Source: Granulicella sp. L46 (GTDB lineage: Bacteria; Acidobacteriota; Terriglobia; Terriglobales; Acidobacteriaceae). Taken from it: DNA of 64,000 bases. The stretch lies in assembly GCF_009765785.1 (NCBI RefSeq), contig NZ_LMUT01000009.1, positions 509,406-573,405 on the forward strand, given 5' to 3'. Positions 51,712-62,759 of the stretch are shown here, piece by piece. Below the pieces are notes generated by a model. That model had not been told where the DNA came from. It saw only the letters and a list, made by a program, of their open reading frames with translations, and ran no database searches. The position numbers and the translations under genes are program-made. Position 1 is the stretch's first letter, and every line of letters starts with the position of its first letter.

Positions 51712-54700
51712 TTAGGGCGTGATGGTGGCGTTGATGGTGACGGCGTGAGTGATGGCGGTGGAGGTGCCCTGGCTGGTGCCCACTCCTGTGAAGGTGATGG
51801 GGTAGGTGCCAGTGGTGATGGGGATGAAGTGGTCGGGGCCACAGGCGGTGGTCATGCTAGCTAGTGTGGTGAGTACGACCAGGCAAAGAAGAGTGCGAAC
51901 CGTTGTGCGGCTTTTGCGTGCGAGACCCATGAGGCCGAAGAAGCTGAGGGGAAACAATGCGGCAAGGGCGAGGCGTGTGGAGCGAGCGATGGGTTGGCTG
52001 CTCGCGGAATAGTCAGGTGAGAGGGTGTAGGTAACGTAGGTGCTGAAACCATTCGGTAGAGAGACGTTGGAGGTCTGGAGTTTACAGGTGTAGCCCGGCG
52101 GATAAGGCGGGTTGCAGGTGAGCGCAACGGAGCCTGAGAAGCTGCCCACAGAGGCCAGCAAGAGTTTGCCGGTTCCCGCGTGATTGATCTGAACGGTGAT
52201 GTCGGTGCCGGTGAGCGAAAAGTCGGGAGGGTTGACAGGGACGTTGACGTCCTGGATCAGCGATGCCTGACCGGTGAGCGAATTGGCCGTGGCGAAATAG
52301 GAGGCGGTGATGAGGTACGAACCTCGGGTGAGGGAGCTGGTGGTGTAGGTGGATGTGCCCGCGGCGTTGGGCGTGGTGGTGATGTTTTGTCCGTTGACGT
52401 TGAAGATGATTGTGCCGCTGGAACCGGGAGCGACCTGTGCGGTGAAGGTGATGGGAGTAAGAGCAAGCGCGGGATTGAGGCTCGAGGTGAGGGTGATGAC
52501 GGACGAGGTTTGCGTAATGGTGACGGGCACGGTGTTGCAGGTACTAGGCGCAAAGGTGGCATTGCCGGCATAGGTGCAGGTGAGATAGTCGGTGCCAGGA
52601 GGAAGGGTGGTAGTGGTGAAGCTGGCGGTGCCCGAAGTGATATGAGCGCCGGCATCAATAACTGTGGAGCCGTTGTAGAAGGTGAATGTGCCGGCGGGGC
52701 TGCCGCGGAAGCCGGGAGGGCCTCCCGAAACATTCGCGGTAAGAGTGACGGGGTCTCCCTGGCTCGCGACGGTGGGAGCAACGGAGAGCGTGGCAATGGT
52801 CGTGAAGCCGCTCACCGTCAGCACGCAGGAGGCTGAGCTGGCGGCGAAGGAGCCGGTGGGGACATAGGTCGCGACGATCGTACGGGTACCGCTCTGCCGA
52901 GCGGTTAAGGTGTAGGACGCGATGCCGCTGGAGAGGGTCGGCTGACTGAGTGCGGTGCCATTGTCGGTGAAGAGGATGGAGCCGGTGGGGGTGCCGCTGG
53001 CCGAGGACACTGTGGCGGTGAAGAGCGAGTTGGTGTCGACGGATAGGGTGGTGGGATTGCAGGTGAGGGTAGTGGTGGTGGCGGGAAGGCCGGTCACGGT
53101 CGTGAGGTAGATCGAGACGCCGCCGTACTCTCCGGCGACTGCAAGATCGGAGAGGCCGTCACCGTTGAAATCGCCGGCGACTCCATTCGTGGGAATCTGA
53201 CTGTCGCTGGCGGTGACGGACGCGAAGGTGCCATCGCCGTTGTTGATGAGGGCGTAGACGTTCTGGTTGACGTTGGTTGGTTGATAAACCGCGAGAAAGC
53301 CACCGATGTCTGGTTTGCTATCGCCGTTGAAGTCACCGAGCGCAAACCCTTCGAGATACGGGAGGGGAATCTGGGGCGACGACGAATCGAAGGTCCCGTC
53401 GCCCTTGCCAAAGAGCATGGAAATGGTGGTAGGCGTGCCGACGTTAAGGACGGCGAGATCCAGCTTGCCATCACCGTTGAAGTCTGCAGCTAGAATCGAT
53501 TCCGGTCCAATGCCAACGGGTACGGAAGGGGCGGCCGCAAAGGTTCCGTCCCCTTTACCCAGGAGGACCGTCACGCTGCTTGGAGCTAAAATTCCGGGTT
53601 GCGCCACCGCATTGCAGACGGCAATGTCCAGGTGTCCATCGCCATTAAAGTCACCGAGCGCGACGCCCAGCGGATTATCGCCTGTCGCGGGAGTTTCGGG
53701 TACCTGGGTAAAGGTTCCGTCGCCGTGCCCCAGAAAGATGCGCAGCGTTTGTGCCGCGGGCTGCGATAGGACCAGATCTTCGATGCCGTCGCCATTCACA
53801 TCCCCAACAGCGAGTGCGCCGACATTGGCGAAAGTACCCAGGATGGAGACTCCCTGAGTGAAGGTGCCGTCACCGTTGCCCAGAAAGATCGAGATCGATC
53901 CATCCACTTCGGATCCAAAAGCGAGATCGGGCTTACCGTCTCCGTTGAAGTCTGCGGTAACCAGGGTGCTCGGAAATGTATCCGTAACGAGGGTTGGCGC
54001 AGCGGTGAAGGTACCGTCGCCTTTGCCAAGCAGGATGACGACGCTACCTGGAACATAGGTGCCGAGACTGTCGAAGACGGTGATCGTGAGATCGAGAATG
54101 CCATCCCGGTTGAAGTCGGCAGTAACGGTTTGGCTGGGTAGTTGCCCGGTCGGGTACGTTGCTCCCGGAGTCAAGATGAGGTCGGAAGCACCTGGGGCGA
54201 GATGGGGTGTTCCGAGGGCGTTGGTCGCGTGGTTCGTCTGCAGATAAGAGGATATTTCTGTTGGAGAGAGCGGAGTGGAAGCAGTCGCTGTGGATGAGGA
54301 GTCAACGGAGAGAGTCTGTGTGGACGAGGTGCTGGCGGAAGCGTCGGCATTCCCTCCGAAGACGGCCTTGTAGTTGTGGACGCCGCTTCCTGGCACGAAG
54401 GAAAGCGTGGCGGTTCCGGCAGCTGTGATCTGCGCGATGCCGAGTCGGTTGATGTCAGTGCAGAGAGGAGCCGTCGCGTTGCAGAAGCTGACCTGACCCG
54501 TTGTTACGGAAGAACCGTCGGCGGTGACCGTCGCCGTCAGGGTGACAACCGTCTTTGATGCGACGGCGGACGTCTGCGTTCCTGCAGCGGAGAGCACTAG
54601 CGCAGTCGCGGTTTGCGTCGGGTTGGCGAAGGCCGGCTGTGCGGCCAATGTCCAGAGGCCGATCGCCACAAGAAGACATGACGACCTTTTGTGGGTTGGG

Positions 54701-54747
54701 GAGCGGGCGGCCGCGGGGACCAATGAGTTGCGCAGCTTCGAGAACAT
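51712..54747 (-). CDS. Secreted FG-GAP/VCBS-repeat and Ig-like-domain protein
   Basis: A 1011-residue extracellular protein. A signal sequence (CLLVAIGLWTLAAQPAFA) is followed by one Ig-like beta domain (ATALVLSAAGTQTSAVASK..), then seven FG-GAP-type repeats with calcium-binding loops (DFNRDGILD, DFNGDGKPD, DVNGDGIED, DFNGDGHLD, DFNGDGKLD, DFNGDSKPD, DFNGDGLSD), enough for one beta-propeller. Three or so further Ig-like repeats follow (TTTLTCNPTTLSVDTNS, TIATLSVAPTVASQGDPVTL, SVITLTSSLNPALALTPITF). Near the end come two hydrophobic stretches and MTTACG. This design fits a large surface adhesin or binding protein; the partner is unknown. It converges on the receptor gene with no spacing. Confidence 0.88.
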   Translation of the reverse strand: MFSKLRNSLVPAAARSPTHKRSSCLLVAIGLWTLAAQPAFANPTQTATALVLSAAGTQTSAVASKTVVTLTATVTADGSSVTTGQVSFCNATAPLCTDINRLGIAQITAAGTATLSFVPGSGVHNYKAVFGGNADASASTSSTQTLSVDSSSTATASTPLSPTEISSYLQTNHATNALGTPHLAPGASDLILTPGATYPTGQLPSQTVTADFNRDGILDLTITVFDSLGTYVPGSVVILLGKGDGTFTAAPTLVTDTFPSTLVTADFNGDGKPDLAFGSEVDGSISIFLGNGDGTFTQGVSILGTFANVGALAVGDVNGDGIEDLVLSQPAAQTLRIFLGHGDGTFTQVPETPATGDNPLGVALGDFNGDGHLDIAVCNAVAQPGILAPSSVTVLLGKGDGTFAAAPSVPVGIGPESILAADFNGDGKLDLAVLNVGTPTTISMLFGKGDGTFDSSSPQIPLPYLEGFALGDFNGDSKPDIGGFLAVYQPTNVNQNVYALINNGDGTFASVTASDSQIPTNGVAGDFNGDGLSDLAVAGEYGGVSIYLTTVTGLPATTTTLTCNPTTLSVDTNSLFTATVSSASGTPTGSILFTDNGTALSQPTLSSGIASYTLTARQSGTRTIVATYVPTGSFAASSASCVLTVSGFTTIATLSVAPTVASQGDPVTLTANVSGGPPGFRGSPAGTFTFYNGSTVIDAGAHITSGTASFTTTTLPPGTDYLTCTYAGNATFAPSTCNTVPVTITQTSSVITLTSSLNPALALTPITFTAQVAPGSSGTIIFNVNGQNITTTPNAAGTSTYTTSSLTRGSYLITASYFATANSLTGQASLIQDVNVPVNPPDFSLTGTDITVQINHAGTGKLLLASVGSFSGSVALTCNPPYPPGYTCKLQTSNVSLPNGFSTYVTYTLSPDYSASSQPIARSTRLALAALFPLSFFGLMGLARKSRTTVRTLLCLVVLTTLASMTTACGPDHFIPITTGTYPITFTGVGTSQGTSTAITHAVTINATITP

Positions 54748-54830
54748 GGCCGGCCTTTATCGCAGGGGTCGGCGCTAGTATAGCGTGATCGCTGCCGGGC
54801 CGCGTTCTTCTCGCGCGGTGAATGGTGAGG

Positions 54831-55640
54831 CTAGGCTTCGGGTTCGACGGTGAGGGGCTCGCGGATGTCGATGTACTTGTTGGTGAAGGGGCGCTTGAAG
54901 AAGGTGGTCCAGAGATAGTTGATGGAGTAGCGTGCGGCCATGGTGAGCATGCCTTCGCTCTTGAGGCGGCGGGCGGAAGAGGACATCTTCAGGTCGAAGG
55001 TGAAGCGGACTTCGCCGACATCGTTGAGCCGGCGGGCGATGTCGGTGTCTTCGCCGTAGAAGCTGATGGCGGTGTTGAAGCCGCCGATGGCTTCGAGGGA
55101 CGCGCGGCTTACGACGAAGTTGCCACCTTGCACCATGGAGCCGACGCGCAGGATGTAACGGTTGATGGCGTAGGTGGTCCAGGCCGTCATGTAGAAGATG
55201 TGGACGAGGCGGCGTTGTTGGGGCGTGAGGTCGTAATAGACGAGCGGGCCGGAGAAGGCGGCGAGTGGACGATGGGCTTCGGGTTTGGCAGCGGTGGCCG
55301 TGGCGGCTTCGGCAAAGGTGGTGAGGACCTTGGCTACCCAGCCGGGGGTGAGGCGCGAGTCGGCGTCGACGTTGGCGATGAGGTCGCCGGTGCTGGCGGC
55401 AAAGCCTGCCTGGCGGGCGAAGGTGAGGCCCTTGCGCGGCTCGTCAACCACGGTGACGCCAGGATAGCGAAGCGCGACTTCACGGGTGCGGTCGTTGCTG
55501 GCGTTGTTCACCACGATGATCTCGCAGGCGTCGGAGGCCAGGCCGCTGGTGACTGGATCGATCTGGTTGAGGATGGATTCGAGGCAGGCGGGAAGGTAGG
55601 CCTCCTCGTTGTATGCGGGAACGACGAAGCTTAGGCGCAT
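54831..55640 (-). CDS. Family 2 glycosyltransferase
   Basis: A 269-residue GT-A fold enzyme that transfers a sugar from a nucleotide donor. The N-terminus LSFVVPAYNEEAYLPACLES is the family signature; nucleotide binding is at EIIVVNNASNDRT and the metal-binding DxD is D92-A-D94 in NVDADS. A later GEDTDIARRL supplies the catalytic acidic residues. The C-terminal part ends near the membrane-proximal SINYLWTTFFKRPF. Donor and acceptor are unknown. It lies 83 bp from the start of the FG-GAP protein gene on the same strand, so it could lead an operon with it. Confidence 0.9.
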   Translation of the reverse strand: MRLSFVVPAYNEEAYLPACLESILNQIDPVTSGLASDACEIIVVNNASNDRTREVALRYPGVTVVDEPRKGLTFARQAGFAASTGDLIANVDADSRLTPGWVAKVLTTFAEAATATAAKPEAHRPLAAFSGPLVYYDLTPQQRRLVHIFYMTAWTTYAINRYILRVGSMVQGGNFVVSRASLEAIGGFNTAISFYGEDTDIARRLNDVGEVRFTFDLKMSSSARRLKSEGMLTMAARYSINYLWTTFFKRPFTNKYIDIREPLTVEPEA

Positions 55641-55764
55641 ACGTTGACGCTACGCACGCATTGTTGCAGGAAGAGAAATATTGAACGAAGAAAGGTATCG
55701 GGGGAGGAACGTGGGCGGCTGTATGCTGGTGCCGTGGGCTTGAGAGCTTGCGGAGGAGGCGTCT

Positions 55765-56829
55765 ATGCGAGCGTGGATTGCGGCAGGAGCGGTGGTGGCG
55801 TTGATGCCAGTGTGTGTGCTGGCGCAGGTGTCGAGCGGGGACCAGAAGTTTACCGACGGCAGCAAGATTCAACCCGATGGCACGGCGTATGTGACGCGCG
55901 TGGTGCCGGTGCCGAAGACGGTGAGTCCGGAGGCGCAGGCGATGCTGGCGCGGGTGGTGTCGGATGCAGCCGGGCCAAAGGCCACGATTGAACAGGAGCG
56001 AGCGGGCATCGACCGATGGCAGGCGGGTGCAGGTGAGGTGTCGAAGCAGCTGTATCCGGTGAACGTGGCTGCGGCGACGATTGCGGGCGTGCCGGTGCGC
56101 GTGGTGACGCCGCTGACGATCGCGCCGGAGAAACAGAATCGCGTCCTGATCAACGTGCATGGCGGCGGGTTTCATGTGGACTCGGGATCGCTGACCGAGT
56201 CGATACCGATTGCGAACTTGACCGGGACGAAGGTGATTTCGGTGCTGTACCGCATGGCGCCCGAGCATCCGTTTCCGGCGGCGGTCGACGACACGATTGC
56301 GGTGTACAAGGAGATGCTGAAGACTTACTCGCCGAAAAATATCGGGATCTATGGGACGTCGGCGGGCGCGATCCTCACCGGCGAGGTGACCGCGAAGATC
56401 AAGCAACTGGGACTGCCAATGCCGGGCGCTACGGGGGTCTTTTCGGGCCTCGGAGACATGAGCGTGACTGGCGATTCGATTGCGATGTATTCGCTTGATG
56501 GGCTGTCGGGACATCTGGACGTGCCAAACCAGTCTGGGGGCGATCTCGGAGATTACGCAGGGTCGATCGATCGGAAGGATCCGATTTTATCGCCGCTGCA
56601 GGGAGACATCACTGGTTTTCCCCCGACGCAGTTTATCACCAGCACCCGCGACTTGCTGTTGAGTGGCACGACGATTATGCATCGCGCCTACCTGCGCGCG
56701 GGCGTGGATGCTCAGCTGGTGGTGTTCGAGGCGCTGCCACATGCGTTTTGGAATAACCCGAAGCTGCCCGAGTCGAAAGAGGCGGATGCACTGATGGCAA
56801 AGTTCTTCGACACGCACTTGGGGAAATAG
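55765..56829 (+). CDS. Exported alpha/beta hydrolase, HSL/esterase type
   Basis: A 354-residue protein with a signal peptide (AWIAAGAVVALMPVCVLAQ). The hormone-sensitive-lipase-type oxyanion motif is NVHGGGFHVDSGS, the nucleophile is in YGTSAGAIL, and the catalytic His is in EALPHAFWN. The spacing fits a carboxylesterase acting outside the cytoplasm. Substrate unknown. ATG at 55765 with GGAGGAGG upstream. A run of short direct repeats (GGAGAT..GATAGATAGAG) follows the stop. Confidence 0.9.
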   Translation: MRAWIAAGAVVALMPVCVLAQVSSGDQKFTDGSKIQPDGTAYVTRVVPVPKTVSPEAQAMLARVVSDAAGPKATIEQERAGIDRWQAGAGEVSKQLYPVNVAAATIAGVPVRVVTPLTIAPEKQNRVLINVHGGGFHVDSGSLTESIPIANLTGTKVISVLYRMAPEHPFPAAVDDTIAVYKEMLKTYSPKNIGIYGTSAGAILTGEVTAKIKQLGLPMPGATGVFSGLGDMSVTGDSIAMYSLDGLSGHLDVPNQSGGDLGDYAGSIDRKDPILSPLQGDITGFPPTQFITSTRDLLLSGTTIMHRAYLRAGVDAQLVVFEALPHAFWNNPKLPESKEADALMAKFFDTHLGK

Positions 56830-56929
56830 GAGATGGATAGATAGAGAAATAGGAGATAGATAAGCTTGTATGCCGACCAAATGAGTCGGATATAAACCGT
56901 TAGGCATGCGGGTTTCGTGCGAAAGAATT

Positions 56930-56956
56930 GACGGCACAGGCAACAGCGGCGCTATT
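56930..56956 (+). promoter_or_regulatory. Possible housekeeping promoter of the Cys/His microprotein gene
   Basis: TTGACG at 56930 is followed after 17-19 bases by GCTATTCT, a plausible -35/-10 pair, 40 bases before the start codon at 56995. Weak evidence. Confidence 0.35.
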
Positions 56957-56994
56957 CTGTGAGTCCCAGATGGTGTGGGCACAGGAGGTGCACT

Positions 56995-57207
56995 ATGCAG
57001 GCAGTTCAGATTCACGACGGTCAATGCGGTTTGTGCGGTCACTTCGGAGAACACAGCCATTCGGCAGCGCTGATTTCCATCCACTCGAGCAAGAAGGCAG
57101 ACGAAGGATTGCTGGACGAATGCGGTCATCCTAAACATGCGGCGCTCCACCTTAAGGTGACGCCGATTTCCGGTTGCGACGGATTTGTGCCGGCTGCTGA
57201 AGCCTAG
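56995..57207 (+). CDS. Small Cys/His-rich protein, putative zinc-binding
   Basis: A 70-residue protein starting MQAVQIHDGQCGLCGHFGEH and continuing to ECGHPKHAALHLKV and SGCDGF. Cys11, Cys14, His16, His20, Cys43, His45, His48 and Cys61 could form one zinc site of the CxxC...CxHxxH kind. AGGAGG lies 6 bases before the ATG, so translation is well supported. No family name known to me; similar short proteins are likely conserved in Terriglobia. The gene ends at the terminator shared with rpoD. Role unknown. Confidence 0.8.
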   Translation: MQAVQIHDGQCGLCGHFGEHSHSAALISIHSSKKADEGLLDECGHPKHAALHLKVTPISGCDGFVPAAEA

Positions 57208-57254
57208 GTTTGATTTCGTTCGCAGAGTTTGAAGACGGCAACATTTGAAGACAG

Positions 57255-57300
57255 AAAAAGGGCGCGCCGTTGGAGGTAAATCCTGGCGCGCCCTTTTTTT
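57255..57300. terminator. Bidirectional terminator between the Cys/His microprotein and rpoD
   Basis: A 14-bp stem (57255-57268 with 57285-57298) including GGGCGCGCC, with a 16-base loop. It is followed by a T tract on plus, and by TTTTTCTGTC on minus, so it can end both transcripts. Confidence 0.85.
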
Positions 57301-57312
57301 GCTGTGACGCAA

Positions 57313-59034
<1,722 letters not shown>

Positions 59035-59387
59035 GTGGGCGCTCCTAAGGGAGACTCACGCAGCGCGGAGTCTCGTAAAATTTTGTGCGGGAGATATTTC
59101 CGCGGGGGATCATACATCGGTCGCGGAGAACTCCCTGGGTTGTGACGGGGTCGTTGGGACGGGGTATGCGGTCAAGGCCGCGGGCGCGGGCGGAAGACAC
59201 TTGCAAAAGTGCTTCGGCAACTCGGAGGCGCACGTCTCCAGCGAATTTTAGTCTACCACTGATTTAGACGTATCCGGGCGCGAAAAGATTCCAAACGCAC
59301 CACAGCCCGCACTGGTTTGTGCAGGCTGTAGATTCCGCGAAAAACGGGTCCGGACTCGATCTCCGGCCAGTCTGAGACGTTGTGTCT
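59035..59387. other. Gap upstream of rpoD with one hairpin
   Basis: Holds the rpoD promoter region. A 10-bp stem with one mismatch (ACAGCC.GCAC at 59302-59312 with GTGC.GGCTGT at 59320-59329) and a second imperfect stem at about 59370-59394 just after the microprotein stop are the only structures seen. A 62-codon minus-strand frame at 59045-59233 has no family pattern and is not annotated. Confidence 0.4.
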
Positions 59388-59507
59388 CTAGACGGGTAGG
59401 CTGAGGCCGCAGCCAATGGAGATTGCCATCGCGTAAATGCAGATAATGGCTGCGATCATTGCGAACATTGGGCTGTAGTTGCTGACGAAGTTACGAAGAT
59501 TTGCCAT
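59388..59507 (-). CDS. 39-residue single-helix membrane microprotein
   Basis: Minus-strand ATG at 59505-59507 opens a 39-codon frame ending TAG at 59388-59390. The product begins MANLRNFVSNYSPMFAMIAA, continues with IICIYAMAISIGCGLSLPV, and is mostly one transmembrane helix (about residues 13-36). A Shine-Dalgarno-like AAAGGGA lies 5-6 bases before the ATG. Too short for usual gene finding; support is the coherent start signal and hydrophobic helix. Function unknown. It lies 353 bp upstream of rpoD on the same strand. Confidence 0.55.
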   Translation of the reverse strand: MANLRNFVSNYSPMFAMIAAIICIYAMAISIGCGLSLPV

Positions 59508-59761
59508 TGGAATCCCTTTCAAAAGAGCACGTTGCACGGGGTTCCGAGGGAAACGGGGAGGAGGCCAATGGCCTCGCTTCCGGCAAACCTGCCGCGAGAT
59601 GATCTCTATATCGGCGGGGGTTCAGGAAACATGAGTCAGGATGGGAAAATTATGCGATGTGCAACAAACAAAGCCTGTTAGCCCCAGGCCAGGCACATCG
59701 GTCGGAGGCGGTGTTGCGGTATCGGACGTTATTGTCTGTGAATTGCGGCGGGCGGGCGGGA

Positions 59762-60397
59762 TTAAAGGGGCTTGGCGAGGATCAGGTCGCAGCATTGCTG
59801 GCTACCTACCTGGAAGACCCGCGTGCCAACTTCGACGAAGCCGTTGCGGTGATAGAAGGCGATGGCCCGGAGGTTCGTCGCGTGTGTGCCGAGCAGGAGT
59901 CGCTTTCCACCCAGCGCGCGTGCGTCGGCGACGGCGGCGTCCATGAGAGCCTGGGCGGGACGAAGGTTGGGGATGGTTGCGCCTGTCGCTTCGAGGACAG
60001 GCACGGAACGAAAGCGCGAAAACAGGTAGATGCGCTTGAGCTCGATGTCGGTGGGGGCGACGTCGATGGTGGGCAGCTCCGGGGTGCAGAGCATCACGTA
60101 GCCGACGATCGATCCGGGGTTGTCAGGAAAACCAACAGCAGGACCGGTAACGGCGACCGTGATGCGGGTATTGGGATCGGCGAGGTAGTGAGCATACGCA
60201 TCGGCTGTGTGGTTCTTGAGCGCGTGGGCGACGATGTCGGCGCCGGGCAACATCCAGGTAAAGGCTTCGAGGAAAGTAGCGGCGCCGGTGAGGGCGAGCG
60301 CGGGCGCGTCGGCAAGTGTGGCGCGGCGGAGCGTGACGGTCTCGGTGGTATCTTGTGCAGGGTTTGGAGCGCAGGATTTGATGGCGTCGATGGACAT
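59762..60397 (-). CDS. GNAT-family N-acetyltransferase
   Basis: A 211-residue cytoplasmic enzyme moving an acetyl group from acetyl-CoA to an amine. The N-terminal VTLRRATLADAPALALTGAA is the usual first strand and helix; ELKRIYLFSRFRSVPV carries the central strand; motif A is replaced by a stretch rich in Ala and Leu; KRLLLGTHATNLRAIAFYHRNGFVEVG is the conserved acceptor-side end (given in part). The frame continues upstream through the photolyase gene on the other strand, but the ATG at 60397 is the only start that gives a normal-length GNAT protein. It is divergent from the photolyase gene, 60 bp apart. Substrate unknown. Confidence 0.88.
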   Translation of the reverse strand: MSIDAIKSCAPNPAQDTTETVTLRRATLADAPALALTGAATFLEAFTWMLPGADIVAHALKNHTADAYAHYLADPNTRITVAVTGPAVGFPDNPGSIVGYVMLCTPELPTIDVAPTDIELKRIYLFSRFRSVPVLEATGATIPNLRPAQALMDAAVADARALGGKRLLLGTHATNLRAIAFYHRNGFVEVGTRVFQVGSQQCCDLILAKPL

Positions 60398-60457
60398 GGA
60401 TTTTCTCGCAAGGACGATGGTAGCTGATGTCCGGGATTCAGATAGCGTGGAGAGGAG

Positions 60458-61939
60458 ATGGAGAAGACTTTCGCGTCGATGACGGTGCAAGAGAAGGACG
60501 CCGCGTACAGCCGGTTGGCCCAGCAGCTGGTGGACGATGAGCGCGTGCCCAGGGCGCTGCGTGAACTGGCGCAGGATCCTCGCGTGACGGTGCGGCGGGG
60601 CGGCGCGCCGGGTGAGGGCAAGTGCGTTGTGTACTGGATGCAGCGGGCGCAGCGCGGGCTCGACAACCATGCGCTGAATCTGGCGATTGCGGTGGGGAAT
60701 GCGCTCGATCTGCCGGTGGTTGCGTACTTTGCGGGCATCAGCAACTTTCCTCATGCGAACCTGCGGCACTATGCGTTCCTCAACCAGGGCTTGCCGGATG
60801 TGGAGGAGGATTGCGCCGAGCGTGGCGTGGGGTTCGTGATGCGGAGGGCTCCGCACGAAGATCACCTCAAGTTCTTTGCGGATGTCGACGCAGTGATGGT
60901 GATTGGCGACGAGAACCCGATGCGCGAGCCGGAGAAGTGGCGGGTGCATCTGGCCGAAGAGCTGCGAGTTCCCTTCTGGACTGTCGATGCGGATGTGATT
61001 GTGCCGTCGAAGCTGCTGGAGAAGGCGCAGTTCAGTGCGGCGGTGGCACGGCCTCGACTGTATCGCGCGCTGCCGGAGTTTCTTGTGCCGTACAGCAATC
61101 CTCACGCCGAGATGAAGTGGAAGCGGCCGCCTGGATTGCACGCCGACGATGTGCGCGAAGACATTACGCGCGGATGGAAGGATTTCGATTGCAGCGTGAA
61201 GCCGGTGGAGGCGTGGACGGGCGGACACCATGCCGCGGTGAAGCGGCTGCACGCGTTCGTCGCAACGATGCTGGCGAACTACGATCGCGATCGGAATCAT
61301 CCGGAGATCGATGGGACAAGCAAGATGAGTCCGTACCTGCACTTTGGGCATATCGGGCCGCAGACCATTGCGCTGGCGGTGGCTGCCGCGGCGAAACAGC
61401 ATCCGCACATGATGGCGGAGCGCGAGAGCTATTTCAATGAGCTCATCGTGTGGCGCGAGTTGAGTGTGAACTTCGTGCGCTATCAGCCGGAGTATGACTC
61501 GCCTGCCTGCGCTGACAAGTGGGCGCGCGAAACGATCGCCGAACACGACCGCGATCAGCGCGAGCTGCTCTACAAATTGCCGCAGTTGGAGAATGCGCAG
61601 ACGTACGACGAGCTATGGAATGCGGCGCAGATCCAGATGGTGCGCTATGGCTGGATGCACAACTACCTACGCATGTACTGGGCGAAGAAGATTGTGGAGT
61701 GGACGCCGAACGTGCGCATCGCGATGAAGGTGGCGATCTATCTGAACGATAAATACTTCATCGACGGCCGCGATCCGAATGGCTACGCGGGCATCGCCTG
61801 GTCGATGCTGGGCAAGTTCGATCGCGCCTGGTTTGATCGCCCGATCTTTGGCAAGCGGCGGTACATGTCCGGTGGGAGCACGGGGAAGAAGTTTCGGTCG
61901 GCTCTTTATATAGAGCAGGCCAAAGCCTTGCCGGAGTAG
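60458..61939 (+). CDS. phr: Class II deoxyribodipyrimidine photolyase
   Basis: A 493-residue flavoprotein that splits cyclobutane pyrimidine dimers in DNA using light. The N-terminal antenna domain starts VVYWMQRAQRGLDNHALNLA, the class II hallmark, with YFAGISNFPHANLRHYAFL. The FAD domain has GTSKMSPYLHFGHIGPQT, ELIVWRELSVNFVRY and, near the end, MRYGWMHNYLRMYWAKK-like and FIDGRDPNGYAGIAWSMLGKFDRAW (here RYGWMHNYLRMYWAKKI). Class II photolyases use a different tryptophan route from class I. The first ATG, at 60458, directly follows GAGAGGAG with no spacer; the ATG at 60479 may be the true start. UV repair fits a soil or surface habitat. Confidence 0.96.
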   Translation: MEKTFASMTVQEKDAAYSRLAQQLVDDERVPRALRELAQDPRVTVRRGGAPGEGKCVVYWMQRAQRGLDNHALNLAIAVGNALDLPVVAYFAGISNFPHANLRHYAFLNQGLPDVEEDCAERGVGFVMRRAPHEDHLKFFADVDAVMVIGDENPMREPEKWRVHLAEELRVPFWTVDADVIVPSKLLEKAQFSAAVARPRLYRALPEFLVPYSNPHAEMKWKRPPGLHADDVREDITRGWKDFDCSVKPVEAWTGGHHAAVKRLHAFVATMLANYDRDRNHPEIDGTSKMSPYLHFGHIGPQTIALAVAAAAKQHPHMMAERESYFNELIVWRELSVNFVRYQPEYDSPACADKWARETIAEHDRDQRELLYKLPQLENAQTYDELWNAAQIQMVRYGWMHNYLRMYWAKKIVEWTPNVRIAMKVAIYLNDKYFIDGRDPNGYAGIAWSMLGKFDRAWFDRPIFGKRRYMSGGSTGKKFRSALYIEQAKALPE

Positions 61940-62156
61940 ATAGCTGCGGCTAATGACTTGATCGGAACAATTGATTGAAAAAGTTGAAACTTTTACCCCG
62001 TTCGCGTTTTCTGAGCGCGCGAAATCTCCTGTGTCCATGCGGGTGTTGAGAGCATCTACTAAAACAGGTTGCGCACACTGTGAGCGCAGCTACGGCTTCC
62101 GTGGCTTGCACGAGCCCGCCGAACCTACACACAGAAGAATGAAAGGAACCACCTGA

Positions 62157-62759
62157 ATGAAACTGAATCCATTGATGACTCTCTCTTTCACTGCTGCACT
62201 CCTTCTGCCTTCGATCGCACATGCTGCGCGCACCGCACCGGCGAGCACGGCTGCGATCAGCGGCACTGCGGGAGTAGTGCAACTAACCCAAACGCTGGAC
62301 GCACGCAAACTAAGTAAGGGTGCGACGATCCAGACGCGGCTCATGAACACCGTGCATCTGCCGGATGGAACCAAGCTGCCGAGCGGCACCTTGCTGACGG
62401 CGACGGTAGAGAACGACAGCCTGCAGGACGGAAATGTGCGGCTGGCGCTGCGCTTTACGTCTGCGCAGTTGAAGCATGGAGCGACCGTGCCGCTTGCAGC
62501 CAGGATCGTGGACGTATCGGCGGGCACTGTTGACGACAGTGAGCCGAACGAGGTTACGGTTCCCGAAACTCTCGATAACATGAACGCGAGCGAGGACATT
62601 CAGGATGTCGTTTCGGGCGTGAACCTGCACAGCCAGGACAGCAGCGCGAACTCGGGCGTGTTTTTGAGCAAGACCAAGGCCAACGTGAAGCTTCCCGCCG
62701 GCACACAGCTGGAGTTGGCGATACGGACCGGAGCGGGCGCAACTGCAGCCGGAGAGTAA
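62157..62759 (+). CDS. Secreted hypothetical protein
   Basis: A 200-residue protein with signal peptide (MTLSFTAALLLPSIAHAA). The mature part is predicted beta-rich, with LSKGATIQTRLMNTVHLPDG and KLPSGTLLTATVENDS, a layout seen in acidobacterial periplasmic proteins whose strands repeat a G-T-L-L-TATV theme. The C-terminal part repeats the pattern as VKLPAGTQLELAIRTG. No family recognised with confidence. AAAGGAA lies 9 bases before the ATG. It stands alone between the photolyase and amidohydrolase genes. Confidence 0.75.
   Translation: MKLNPLMTLSFTAALLLPSIAHAARTAPASTAAISGTAGVVQLTQTLDARKLSKGATIQTRLMNTVHLPDGTKLPSGTLLTATVENDSLQDGNVRLALRFTSAQLKHGATVPLAARIVDVSAGTVDDSEPNEVTVPETLDNMNASEDIQDVVSGVNLHSQDSSANSGVFLSKTKANVKLPAGTQLELAIRTGAGATAAGE

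Noticed and set aside
60398-61546. Upstream extension of the GNAT frame through the photolyase gene
   Set aside because: The photolyase on the plus strand is unambiguous; only the part from ATG 60397 downstream shows the acetyltransferase pattern.
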